Assembly: GCA_030123525.1 (NCBI GenBank)
Contig: CP126125.1
Span: forward strand, 992,001-1,056,000
Reading direction: 5' to 3'
From: ELB16-189 sp018266435
Lineage (GTDB): Bacteria > Bacteroidota > Bacteroidia > Cytophagales > Cyclobacteriaceae
Length of the DNA: 64,000 nucleotides
Below, in pieces: positions 34,901 through 43,310 of the stretch (position 1 is the stretch's first letter; each line of letters starts with the position of its first letter). Made by a program: the position numbers and the translations under genes. Under the pieces are notes generated by a model. It searched no databases, had not been told where the DNA came from, and saw only the letters and a program-made list of their open reading frames with translations.

Positions 34901-36611
34901 AATTGCTTCCGACTTTGATGGAGATGGGTTTGATGATGTCATCTCCGTTCAGCCAACAACCAATAATGTTGCCTACTTTTTGAATACGCAAAAACTGGGG
35001 CCTATAACTACGTCAAGCTTTACCGCTCTTACGCCTTCAGCCACTACTGGGTCACAACCTTACGACATTACCGCCAATGACTTTGACGGTGATGGAAAAA
35101 TAGACCTTGCCATCACCTATTTTAATTCCTCCTTTGTTTCAATCCTGTTGAACACTTCCACTACGGGCAACATCAGTTTTGCAAATACCGATGTGCCGGT
35201 GGCCAACAATGGCTATAAGATCACTTCACAAGATCTGGATGGCGATGGCAAAGCAGAAATTGTCATCATCCATCGACCTGGTGTAGGATATGGTTCATTT
35301 ACAGTTCTCCAAAACAAATGTTCTGTTGGCTCAGTAAACTTCACTGCTACCAATTTTGCGGTTGCACGATATGTTCAAGCCGTAAACATTGCCGACATCA
35401 ACAGCGATCAAAAGCCTGACATCCTCATTGTAGGAACAGGTGGGGCATCTGCTCCGGCCAATGCCCTGATGGTTTTCCAGAACAACATTGGCGTACCGAT
35501 GATCACCGTCAACACACAACCTGGCAATACCTCTGTTTGTAATGGATTGACTGCTCAGTTTACAGTGGCAGCATCCGGCACCACCAATATCTCCTACCAA
35601 TGGCAATACTCCGCAGATGGGGTTGCTGCTTATGCTGACATTACCAACTCTGGCGGATACTCCAACGTAGGCACCTCAACCTTGTCGGTAAACACCACAG
35701 GAAATTTTGGTGCCGGCTTCTACCGATGTCGTATTACCGGTGATTTTGCCCCGCAAGTGATCAGCAATGTGGCTACGCTTGGTGTTAATTCCTTGCCTGC
35801 TGCCCCCACGGCTACAGGCGCATCGGGCTGTCCCAATTCTTCCGTAACGCTAAACGCATCGGGCGGAAGTAATGGAAATTATATTTGGTATGATGCCACT
35901 CAAACTGTTATTGCCGGGCAAAGCAATGCAACATACGCTACACCTCTTCTCAGTACAACTACCAATTATTTTGTGGCCATCACCAATGGCACTTGCACCA
36001 GTTTATTAACCGCTGTTACCGCAACGGTTTCATCCAGTGGTTGCTCCGCTCCTGTCATCACTGCTCAACCGTTGGCCACCCAAATTGGCGGAACGGTAAC
36101 GCTCAATTTAGTGCCACTCATTTCAACCCCCGGCAGCTCGCTTGACCTTGCCTCGCTGCAAATCACTGTGCCGCCCAGCAGCGGGGCGAGTGCCAGCATC
36201 AGCCCGGCCGGTGTGCTCACCATCAACTATGCGGGTATCAATTTTTCTGGAACCGAAACGCTCTCCATCAAAGCGTGCGATGTAAACGGCAACTGCAGCA
36301 CACAACAGTTTTCTATCGAGGTGGCTGGCGATGTGGTCATCTTCAACGGCATCTCGCCTAATGGCAATAATCCGTTGTTGCTGCTGGAGTACATCAATAT
36401 CCTACCTGATACAAAAATTAATTCAGTTCAGGTCTTCGACCGCTGGCAAAACTTAGTGTGGCACGGCAGCAACTATGACAACGCTTCGGTGGTGTTCAAG
36501 GGTACCAGCGACAGTGGCGGGGAGTTGCCTTCGGGTATTTATTTCTACCGCATTGACTTCGCCAGGGGAAGAAAATCCAAAACCGGATTCATTTCCCTAA
36601 AAAGACAATAG
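31995..36611 (+). CDS. giant T9SS cargo protein with FG-GAP/VCBS repeats and gliding-motility-type C-terminal domain
   Basis: 1,538 residues, start ATG 31995. A signal-like N-terminus ends near AQAQ. Then a laminin-like beta domain (about 35-205) and an IPT/TIG domain (about 212-300). FG-GAP/VCBS repeats follow in two blocks, with at least 14 calcium-type DxDxDG loops (GDLDGDGWQD, ADMDGDGRPE, NDFDGDGKID and others), split by a second TIG domain at about 710-795. Two Ig-like domains (about 1,170-1,350) precede a C-terminal module (about 1,350-1,538) with the CHU_C/type B signature (PNGN, FDRWQNLVWHG, LPSGIYFY). The PorP/SprF gene 30 bp downstream fits export and surface attachment by type IX secretion. 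The last 186 codons are duplicated in the gene at 37635-41045. Confidence 0.9.
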   Translation: MRSFQFQLVEKKVASLLFCFWCVLTVAQAQIVSNFSSTDEGWKVFDAQTGMSSTPSYNSIGGNPGGNISYSTMAGYTSIYFQAPTKFLGNQSLAYNQTFSFDIYVSSAGADNTNNDVVFVNSSMGVTLVYQLPAKPVNNKWNTYSITMNESFANWHVSSYVGSAPTKTQMKQLLLNISSVQIRLKYLTGNTFSYTGQLDNVQLNLAALPPAAPTIASFTPSSGLPGTTVTINGTNFGATPAQNVVYFNGTQATIVNASATQLTVTSPSRISNGSITVINLANGTQGVSRSNFNPLFDNNKDFGGRVIASSFNKYVAFGIAPTYGVGSTGFSLGDLDGDGWQDVVTSSNDTGSKYAQVYRNAQQTGGISSSSFAAPLTLSLPNSPTSGAVVRVAQTAIADMDSDGKLDVIVSVGYNLGGNNDNSFIIFLNQSTPGSLSFASGYLFQVPVAVNNNQAIAVADMDGDGRPELFLSLQNSASRLGIMQNLSTPGNLDFAYPIDVSQGATFGIDISLGDLNGDYKPEVLIEAYLSGAIYAYENTSTPGNISLGVPFILSSNTTANIKVVDMDNDGKNDIFFKDYNIGGPVRIKKNNHTTGPLTAADFAADIVLTQQLAGGIGSPYAYSTLADVNGDNKPDILIGDGTNIAVYQNNYTSGLISANSFYAGTTFEGGNNSNQYIFSADIDGDNKPEILIRPQAGAAFWVYHNESFPSPQVTSLTPTAGNVGSSVTITGNLMNTGNVMNTASVRLSKTLASSNTLTNTTVTATMPLGAKSGALSITEHGLTTSKPFNLLFNTNRIINSSSFGPSVDFALNIGLRDALEVADFDDDGKTDVSVIDGYSTGKIFQNTAIIGQPISSSSLTQLPTTYGAAYNMIAFDINGDGKVDLNTGALLQNTSAGSISFNQVSTSVIGFSFASKGDFNRDGKIDLVLNSGGVYENLSRTGAFTPTGVFENFGGGSIYLALPATAYGIIASDFDGDGFDDVISVQPTTNNVAYFLNTQKLGPITTSSFTALTPSATTGSQPYDITANDFDGDGKIDLAITYFNSSFVSILLNTSTTGNISFANTDVPVANNGYKITSQDLDGDGKAEIVIIHRPGVGYGSFTVLQNKCSVGSVNFTATNFAVARYVQAVNIADINSDQKPDILIVGTGGASAPANALMVFQNNIGVPMITVNTQPGNTSVCNGLTAQFTVAASGTTNISYQWQYSADGVAAYADITNSGGYSNVGTSTLSVNTTGNFGAGFYRCRITGDFAPQVISNVATLGVNSLPAAPTATGASGCPNSSVTLNASGGSNGNYIWYDATQTVIAGQSNATYATPLLSTTTNYFVAITNGTCTSLLTAVTATVSSSGCSAPVITAQPLATQIGGTVTLNLVPLISTPGSSLDLASLQITVPPSSGASASISPAGVLTINYAGINFSGTETLSIKACDVNGNCSTQQFSIEVAGDVVIFNGISPNGNNPLLLLEYINILPDTKINSVQVFDRWQNLVWHGSNYDNASVVFKGTSDSGGELPSGIYFYRIDFARGRKSKTGFISLKRQ

Positions 36612-37547
36612 GCTATTCCATAAACCTCAACAAAATCGTCTATGAAAAAATTATTTACCCTGTTTGTCTTCGCCTTCATCGTTTCATCCTCGTACGCTCA
36701 GCAAGACCCGCTCTACTCACAGTATTACAACAACCCCATGCTCATCAATCCCGCCTTTGCCGGAAGCAACGAACGACTCTACGCGGGTATCGCCTATCGC
36801 TCGCAGTGGAGCGGAATTACGGGCGGGCCTACTACGCTCAACTTTAATTCCCACTTGGCGGTGGCCAACAATAAAGTGGGTGTGGGGGCCATTGTTGTGC
36901 AAGACAAATTGGGCGACATCTCTAACACGCAGTATGGCGGTACAGCCTCTTATCGTATCAACCTGCAAAACGCTACTTTCTCTTTTGGCATGCAGGTGGG
37001 GGCTATTCAATATGCTACCAATCTTGATGGGGTGGCTGTTAAAAATCCTGACCCGCTGTTTGTGCCTTTCACGGTTACCAAGTTTAATACCGGGGTGGGG
37101 TTGTTGCTCACCAGTGAGCGTTACACCTTAAGTCTTTCTGTACCGCAACTGCTGGCCAGTTCTACTACTCTAAACCTGGGCAGTCAATCGTCTCAACTGC
37201 AGGTGTACAGCCAGAATTTCTATTTGTATGGATCGTACTTGTTTTATTTGAATGAACGGGTGCAGTTCAAACCTTCTGCCTTGATCCGTGCCACCAGCGG
37301 AACGCCTTTCTCGGCCGACCTCAATGCTAATTTCGTATTCAACAAACTCTATACGGCCGGTGTCTTCACCCGCAAGTTCAATACTTATGGTGTGTTGGTG
37401 CAGGCCATTGTAAACAATTTCCGGCTGGGGTATGTCTTTGAATTACCCGGCAAAGGATCGGCTCTTCACTTCAACACTCACGAGGTAAGTTTGGCCCTCT
37501 CGCTGGATGTACTCAGCTCTCACAACCACTCAGGTACGGGATTTTAA
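36054..37547 (+). repeat. direct repeat copy 1: cargo C-terminal domain plus PorP/SprF gene
   Basis: Pairs with 40488-41981 at a constant offset of 4,434 bp with no indel seen. It spans the end of the first cargo gene, the 30-bp spacer and all of porP copy 1. Identity is near-complete from about 36458 to the end, high at 36054-36270 and clearly lower in between. Confidence 0.95.
36642..37547 (+). CDS. PorP/SprF-family type IX secretion membrane protein, copy 1
   Basis: 301 residues; signal peptide (MKKLFTLFVFAFIVSSSYA) followed by QQDPLYSQYYNNPMLINPAFAG, here cited as its diagnostic parts QDPLYSQYYNNP and NPAFAG, the hallmark of PorP/SprF proteins. An outer-membrane beta-barrel of about 14 strands follows. 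SprF-type proteins are needed for secretion of a specific type B cargo encoded just upstream (SprB in Flavobacterium). The protein is identical to copy 2 at 41076-41981. It sits 30 bp after the FG-GAP cargo gene, in the same operon. Confidence 0.93.
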   Translation: MKKLFTLFVFAFIVSSSYAQQDPLYSQYYNNPMLINPAFAGSNERLYAGIAYRSQWSGITGGPTTLNFNSHLAVANNKVGVGAIVVQDKLGDISNTQYGGTASYRINLQNATFSFGMQVGAIQYATNLDGVAVKNPDPLFVPFTVTKFNTGVGLLLTSERYTLSLSVPQLLASSTTLNLGSQSSQLQVYSQNFYLYGSYLFYLNERVQFKPSALIRATSGTPFSADLNANFVFNKLYTAGVFTRKFNTYGVLVQAIVNNFRLGYVFELPGKGSALHFNTHEVSLALSLDVLSSHNHSGTGF

Positions 37548-37579
37548 GCCATTTATTAAATTATTCTTAATTTCATATA

Positions 37580-37609
37580 AAAATGAAGCATTGGTTTGCC
37601 TCATTTTTT
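37580..37609 (+). terminator. probable terminator after porP copy 1
   Basis: AAAATGA (37580-37586) and GCA pair with TGC and TCATTTT (37601-37607) around a TTGGTT loop, with one mismatch, followed by TTTTG. It lies between porP copy 1 and the second cargo gene, so the two cassettes are probably separate transcripts. Confidence 0.5.
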
Positions 37610-37634
37610 GTATCATGGCTAAATTTTGATAAGT

Positions 37635-40600
37635 ATGAATTCAAGAAATTTTACACGTGTTTTTCTCTTTTCCATTCAAAAAATAAAGTCACTGAAAAGT
37701 GCCCCGCTGCTTGCGGTGTTGGCTTCATTGATAGCTCTGCACACAAGTGCTCAATATACCAAGCTGTTTGATTTTGGAGGTACGTCCAATGGCTTAAATC
37801 CATACAGCTCGCCCATTACAGACGGAACATTTTTATATGGAATGACCTCTTTTGGCGGGGCAAATTATCTCGGAACCGTTTACAAAGTAAAAACCGATGG
37901 AACCGGGTTCACCAAGTTGCTCGACTTTGATGGAGACAATGGAAGCAATCCTTATGGTTCATTGTTTTATGACGGCACTTTTTTGTATGGAACTACTTAT
38001 AGGGGTGGAACAAATGATCATGGAACAATTTTCAAATTGAAACCGGATGGCTCGGGATATACAAAACTGTTTGATTTTCTCTATGATGTTTCAGGAGGGT
38101 TTCCCTATGCTTCGTTGATTTCTGATGGCACCTACCTTTATGGAACAACAAGCCTGGGGGGAGTTTCGAACTCATTCGGAACTGTTTTCAAAATCAAAAC
38201 CGATGGCTCTGGCTTTTCAACACTCCTCGTGTTTAATGGCGTGAACAATGGCGGCCTTCCTAATGGCACGTTATACTATGATGGCACGTTTCTTTATGGA
38301 ACAACCAGTGGTTACGTAACTGGCGGTACTATTTTCAAAGTAAAAACCGATGGCAGCAATGCTTCCACCATTTATCAATTTACCGGTGCAAATAATCATC
38401 CATATGGCGGATTGGTATCAGACGGCACATTCTTGTATGGCATGACAAATGGTCTAGGCAATAGTTTTACCGAGTATGGAACCCTATTCAAGATCATGCC
38501 CGATGGAACCAACTTCTCGGTTATCGTCAATTTTAATAATACCTCACCGGGTGCTACACCCAAAGGTGCGCTGGCCTTTGACGGCACCTATTTGTATGGA
38601 ACAACAACGAATTACGGTGCAAACACCCGAGGAACCATTTTCAAAGTAAAAACCGATGGCAGCGGGCTCACAAAAATTCTTGACAACGATGTTGGGACGG
38701 TCGGGATGTATCAACCTGAAGGTACTTTGCTTTTAAGCGGGGGTGTGCTGTATGGCACAAAATCCGGAGGCGGATCTGGAGTAGCTCCCTTTTTTCCGGG
38801 AACCCTCTTCAAAATCAATACCGATGGCAGCAATTACACCAAACTTTTTTTCTTTGATACAGAAGGATACAATCCATACGGATCGGTTTATTCTGATGGA
38901 ACTTTTCTCTACGGAATGACAGGGCGGGGAGGAGTTTATGATTACGGAACAATTTTCAAAATCAAAGCCGATGGAACCTCTTTTCAACGATTGCTTGACT
39001 TAGATGGGGCAAACAGCGGTTCATCTCCTTATGGCGCTCTTATTTCGGATGGAACCTTCCTTTACGGGATGACGGAGCAAGGAGGAACTAACGATGGAGG
39101 AATTATTTTCAAAGTAAAAAATGACGGAACTAATTTCTCTAAGCTGTTTGATTTTGATATTACAAACACCGGAGGCTCTCCACATGGTTCACTGTTCAGC
39201 GATGGAACTTATCTTTATGGAATGACCCGGTATGGTGGAATCAACTCTACAGGAACGATCTTCAAAATCAAACCGGATGGAACAGGTTTCGTTAAGTTGC
39301 TTGATTTTGATGAAACAAACAAAGGAAGCTCTCCGTATGGGTCTTTCTACAGCGATGGAACGTATCTCTATGGAACTACTTATGACGGAGGATCTAATGG
39401 GGGCGGGGTTATTTTCAAAATCAAGCCTGATGGCAGCGGCTTTACCAAAATTTTTGATTTGGAGTACACAAGCAGCGGAAGTTACCCCGCAGGTGATCTT
39501 GTCTCTGACGGCACCTACTTGTTTACTACAATGCCAAGCGGTGGAGCCCATGGGTCAGGAACCATTATAAAAATAAAACCCGATGGGTCGGGTTTTGCCA
39601 AGTTGTTTGATTTTAATAATTATACCGGAAGCAATGCTAATGGCTCACTCGTTTTGAACGGAACACATCTTTATGGTATGTGCACAAATGGAGGGGCAAA
39701 TAGTCAGGGAACCATTTTCAGAATTGAAACCGATGGTACCGGCTTTACTAAAACGCTTGACTTAACCGATGGCAGCAATCCGCAAGGCTCATTAATTTCA
39801 GATGGAACTTTTCTCTATGGTATGGCTACAAACGGAGGAGCAAATGGTTCTGGAGTTATGTTCAAGACCTCATTAACTCCTTTTGTGTCCATTTCAAATA
39901 TTGTACCTCAAGATGCAGTGGTGGGAACTTATATCACCCTTAATGGAATAGGCTTCGACCCAGTTGCTGCCAACAATGTGGTTAAGTTCAATGGCACAAC
40001 TGCAGTTGTTAAGTCAGCAACTGATTCTACTTTAGTCGTCATCGTACCGGCAGGAGCGACTACCGGCCCAATTTCCATATCCACCAGCACTACTTTTACA
40101 ACTGCATCTAATTTTACAGTTGACTCCGATGCTGTAATGGTAAATGTCACGGTTCAGAATTGTAACGTCAATCTCTTGCCCCCTACGTATGACTATCTAC
40201 ATGATAATAATTACATAGTAACAGAAACATTCGTCCCGGCCAATCCATCCGACAAAGTAAAAATTTCATTTTCATCCATTACACTTCACAGTGATGCCTT
40301 ATCCATATACGATGGTCCAACTTCAGCCTCACCCTTAATCTTTAGTTCATACAATATAAGTTCAACTACGCCACTAAATATTGTATCAACCGGGCCGGGT
40401 GGAGAATTGACTTTTGTCTATGAATGGGGTGATGGTACCACCGGTTGGGATGCAACTATTACTTGTGTGTCTGCCAGCGCTGCTCCCGTCATCACTCCTC
40501 AACCATTGACCACCCAAATTGGCGGAACGGTAACGCTCAATTTAGTGCCACTCATTTCAACCCCCGGCAGTTCGCTTGACACTACCTCTCTTCAAATCAC

Positions 40601-41045
40601 TGTGCCACCCAGCAGCGGGGCGAGTGCCAGCATCAGCCCGGCCGGTGTGCTCACCATCAACTATGCGAGTATCAATTTTTCTGGAACCGAAACGCTCTCC
40701 ATCAAAGCCTGTAATGCCAATGGCCAATGTGCAACTCAAGAATTTAGTATTGAGGTGATCGGTGATATTATCGTTTATAATGGTGTGTCGCCCAATGGCG
40801 CTAACCCCATTTTTGTTGTTCAATACATTGATATCCTGCCCGATACAAAAAACAACGCAGTTTACATTTTCGACCGTTGGCAAAACCCGGTGTGGCACGG
40901 CAGCAACTATGACAACGCTTCGGTGGTGTTCAAGGGTACCAGCGACAGTGGCGGGGAGTTGCCTTCGGGTATTTATTTCTACCGCATTGACTTCGCCAGC
41001 GGAAGAAAATCCAAAACCGGATTCATTTCCCTAAAAAGACAATAG
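37635..41045 (+). CDS. giant T9SS cargo protein with GloVer tandem repeats, TIG and CUB-like domains and gliding-motility-type C-terminal domain
   Basis: 1,136 residues from ATG 37635; the frame is open to a TTG 9 bp earlier. After the signal peptide (ending HTSAQ) come 14 tandem repeats of about 50 residues (about 40-745). The core is SDGTFLYGMT, then GGxNxxGTIFKIKTDGSGF and KLFDFD, the choice-of-anchor GloVer repeat, likely a beta-propeller or solenoid surface. Then an IPT/TIG domain (about 755-835), a CUB-like domain (about 840-940, LSIYDGP), and the same C-terminal module as the first cargo (about 950-1,136), ending FISLKRQ. PorP copy 2 lies 30 bp downstream. The passenger is unrelated to that of the upstream cargo although the C-terminus is nearly the same. 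Confidence 0.9.
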   Translation: MNSRNFTRVFLFSIQKIKSLKSAPLLAVLASLIALHTSAQYTKLFDFGGTSNGLNPYSSPITDGTFLYGMTSFGGANYLGTVYKVKTDGTGFTKLLDFDGDNGSNPYGSLFYDGTFLYGTTYRGGTNDHGTIFKLKPDGSGYTKLFDFLYDVSGGFPYASLISDGTYLYGTTSLGGVSNSFGTVFKIKTDGSGFSTLLVFNGVNNGGLPNGTLYYDGTFLYGTTSGYVTGGTIFKVKTDGSNASTIYQFTGANNHPYGGLVSDGTFLYGMTNGLGNSFTEYGTLFKIMPDGTNFSVIVNFNNTSPGATPKGALAFDGTYLYGTTTNYGANTRGTIFKVKTDGSGLTKILDNDVGTVGMYQPEGTLLLSGGVLYGTKSGGGSGVAPFFPGTLFKINTDGSNYTKLFFFDTEGYNPYGSVYSDGTFLYGMTGRGGVYDYGTIFKIKADGTSFQRLLDLDGANSGSSPYGALISDGTFLYGMTEQGGTNDGGIIFKVKNDGTNFSKLFDFDITNTGGSPHGSLFSDGTYLYGMTRYGGINSTGTIFKIKPDGTGFVKLLDFDETNKGSSPYGSFYSDGTYLYGTTYDGGSNGGGVIFKIKPDGSGFTKIFDLEYTSSGSYPAGDLVSDGTYLFTTMPSGGAHGSGTIIKIKPDGSGFAKLFDFNNYTGSNANGSLVLNGTHLYGMCTNGGANSQGTIFRIETDGTGFTKTLDLTDGSNPQGSLISDGTFLYGMATNGGANGSGVMFKTSLTPFVSISNIVPQDAVVGTYITLNGIGFDPVAANNVVKFNGTTAVVKSATDSTLVVIVPAGATTGPISISTSTTFTTASNFTVDSDAVMVNVTVQNCNVNLLPPTYDYLHDNNYIVTETFVPANPSDKVKISFSSITLHSDALSIYDGPTSASPLIFSSYNISSTTPLNIVSTGPGGELTFVYEWGDGTTGWDATITCVSASAAPVITPQPLTTQIGGTVTLNLVPLISTPGSSLDTTSLQITVPPSSGASASISPAGVLTINYASINFSGTETLSIKACNANGQCATQEFSIEVIGDIIVYNGVSPNGANPIFVVQYIDILPDTKNNAVYIFDRWQNPVWHGSNYDNASVVFKGTSDSGGELPSGIYFYRIDFASGRKSKTGFISLKRQ

Positions 41046-41981
41046 GCTATTCCATAAACCTCAACAAAATCGTCTATGAAAAAATTATTTACCCTGTTTG
41101 TCTTCGCCTTCATCGTTTCATCCTCGTACGCTCAGCAAGACCCGCTCTACTCACAGTATTACAACAACCCCATGCTCATCAATCCCGCCTTTGCCGGAAG
41201 CAACGAACGACTCTACGCGGGTATCGCCTATCGCTCGCAGTGGAGCGGAATTACGGGCGGGCCTACTACGCTCAACTTTAATTCCCACTTGGCGGTGGCC
41301 AACAATAAAGTGGGTGTGGGGGCCATTGTTGTGCAAGACAAATTGGGCGACATCTCTAACACGCAGTATGGCGGTACAGCCTCTTATCGTATCAACCTGC
41401 AAAACGCTACTTTCTCTTTTGGCATGCAGGTGGGGGCTATTCAATATGCTACCAATCTTGATGGGGTGGCTGTTAAAAATCCTGACCCGCTGTTTGTGCC
41501 TTTCACGGTTACCAAGTTTAATACCGGGGTGGGGTTGTTGCTCACCAGTGAGCGTTACACCTTAAGTCTTTCTGTGCCGCAACTGCTGGCCAGTTCTACT
41601 ACTCTAAACCTGGGCAGTCAATCGTCTCAACTGCAGGTGTACAGCCAGAATTTCTATTTGTATGGATCGTACTTGTTTTATTTGAATGAACGGGTGCAGT
41701 TCAAACCTTCTGCCTTGATCCGTGCCACCAGCGGAACGCCTTTCTCGGCCGACCTCAATGCTAATTTCGTGTTCAACAAACTCTATACGGCCGGTGTCTT
41801 CACCCGCAAGTTCAATACTTATGGTGTGTTGGTGCAGGCCATTGTAAACAATTTCCGGCTGGGGTATGTCTTTGAATTACCCGGCAAAGGATCGGCTCTT
41901 CACTTCAACACTCACGAGGTAAGTTTGGCCCTCTCGCTGGATGTGCTCAGCTCTCACAACCACTCAGGTACGGGATTTTAA
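40488..41981 (+). repeat. direct repeat copy 2: cargo C-terminal domain plus PorP/SprF gene
   Basis: Second copy of the 36054-37547 segment. The similarity ends exactly at the porP stop codon; the bases after it differ (ATGAACC here, GCCATTT in copy 1). Confidence 0.95.
41076..41981 (+). CDS. PorP/SprF-family type IX secretion membrane protein, copy 2
   Basis: 301 residues, identical in amino-acid sequence to copy 1. I found three base differences in 906, all silent GTA to GTG valine changes (41576, 41771 and 41945 against 37142, 37337 and 37511). Signal peptide and QDPLYSQYYNNP motif are as in copy 1. It is the partner of the GloVer cargo 30 bp upstream. Its stop overlaps by 4 bp the stop of the convergent histidine kinase gene. 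Confidence 0.93.
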   Translation: MKKLFTLFVFAFIVSSSYAQQDPLYSQYYNNPMLINPAFAGSNERLYAGIAYRSQWSGITGGPTTLNFNSHLAVANNKVGVGAIVVQDKLGDISNTQYGGTASYRINLQNATFSFGMQVGAIQYATNLDGVAVKNPDPLFVPFTVTKFNTGVGLLLTSERYTLSLSVPQLLASSTTLNLGSQSSQLQVYSQNFYLYGSYLFYLNERVQFKPSALIRATSGTPFSADLNANFVFNKLYTAGVFTRKFNTYGVLVQAIVNNFRLGYVFELPGKGSALHFNTHEVSLALSLDVLSSHNHSGTGF

Positions 41982-43255
41982 TGAACCGGAATTTCTACGT
42001 TGAAAACAGAGCCTTGATTGGGTATTGATGATACCGAAATTTTTCCGGAGAGTCTTTCCAGGGTTTCTTTTACAATATACAGGCCAAGCCCCGAGCCATG
42101 TGATTTTTCGGATGCCCGGTAAAACATATCAAAAATTTTAGGTAGGTGAATTTCTTCGATGCCAATGCCATTGTCTTCAATAGTAATGGTTAGTTTTTGA
42201 TTTTCTTTTTTTGCAATGACCTTAACCACTTGTTCTTTTTCATTGTGTTTACTGTATTTGAGTGCATTGCCGATCAGGTTGTTGAGAATAACTTTCAGCC
42301 TCGACCGGTCAGTGTGAATGATTAGATCGGGAGTGATCTCGTATTTTATAAAAATATCTTCCATTCCAAGGCCGAACTTTAGTCCGTCAGTCGCTTCCTT
42401 TACCAACTCCAGTAAATTAAAATTTTCCGGTCGCAACTCTTGGCGCGTGTTGCGCGAGTAGTCTATGATCTCATTGATAAATGCATCTAAATCTTTTACC
42501 CGGATGCGCATCAGTTTTAAACAGTATTTTAATTCTTCGGGGTCGGTGCTGCGTTGAGTCAGTTCAATTAGTCCTAGCAATGAACTAAGCGGGGCACGCA
42601 AATCATGCGAGGCGCTGTAAACAAACCGGTCGAGTTCGCGGTTAGTTTTTAATAGTAATTGATTATTGAGAGAAAGCTCTTGTTCGGTCTGATAATTAAT
42701 GTCTAGTGAAAAAAAGATTAGTAAAACCGACACTAAAAAGGTTACAACAAAATTGATCACAAAAGAAAAAGTAATATACTGATCAGCATACTTAGCCGCT
42801 TGAATCAGGTGTGGAAGATCAACAAAGTAGGCCAGGAAAAATCCGGCAAATGCTAAAAAAGAAAATAATAACCCTAAACGCAACTGCTCACGGCCACACA
42901 GAGTTAATGCAATAAGTGCGTAAATAATGAAATACACACTTACACCTGTGCGGCTCTCATCATTATCGGCAAAGCCGTATAGAATAAAAATCAATACCGA
43001 AAGAAAAATTAAATTAGCCTGGTTGTATTTTCCGGTTCGATTTAAAAAAAATACAACGATGCAAAGTGTAACCAGTAGAAAATAAAATGACAGGTTAACG
43101 TATAACTGGTTGCTCAGATCAAAAATGGTGTAAACTATTCCTACGCATGCGCCTACAATACTCAACTGGCCTCGCAATATTGCCCGTTTGTAGGTATATT
43201 TTGAAGCAAATGTTTTTTCTCGGAGAAGGATTCGGTCAAGCCGGTTATTTGCCAT
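41978..43255 (-). CDS. sensor histidine kinase with multi-helix membrane sensor
   Basis: 425 residues. About six hydrophobic segments lie within residues 28-185, with little periplasmic sequence between them, so the sensor is probably within the membrane. A short coiled coil follows, then HisKA with His217 (VYSASHDLRAPLSSLLG) and HATPase with N box (LNNLIGNALKYS) and G boxes (DNGIGIEE, GSGLGLYIVK). No receiver or regulator gene is adjacent: an orphan kinase in this window. The start is ATG 43255; its 3' end overlaps porP copy 2 by 4 bp. Confidence 0.9.
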   Translation of the reverse strand: MANNRLDRILLREKTFASKYTYKRAILRGQLSIVGACVGIVYTIFDLSNQLYVNLSFYFLLVTLCIVVFFLNRTGKYNQANLIFLSVLIFILYGFADNDESRTGVSVYFIIYALIALTLCGREQLRLGLLFSFLAFAGFFLAYFVDLPHLIQAAKYADQYITFSFVINFVVTFLVSVLLIFFSLDINYQTEQELSLNNQLLLKTNRELDRFVYSASHDLRAPLSSLLGLIELTQRSTDPEELKYCLKLMRIRVKDLDAFINEIIDYSRNTRQELRPENFNLLELVKEATDGLKFGLGMEDIFIKYEITPDLIIHTDRSRLKVILNNLIGNALKYSKHNEKEQVVKVIAKKENQKLTITIEDNGIGIEEIHLPKIFDMFYRASEKSHGSGLGLYIVKETLERLSGKISVSSIPNQGSVFNVEIPVH

Positions 43256-43310
43256 ATCTTCCTCGAAGGTATTCTTAAAAAATTAAAATTGCATTTGTTG
43301 TTAATTCATT

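Noticed and set aside
37746..39870. Tandem repeats considered as a CRISPR-like or non-coding satellite array
   Set aside because: The roughly 150-bp units are in frame, encode the GloVer protein repeat and have no constant-repeat/variable-spacer pattern.
36642..41981. Considered whether the 1.5 kb direct repeat is a transposon or composite mobile element
   Set aside because: No transposase, terminal inverted repeats or target-site duplication; repeat edges follow gene and domain borders.
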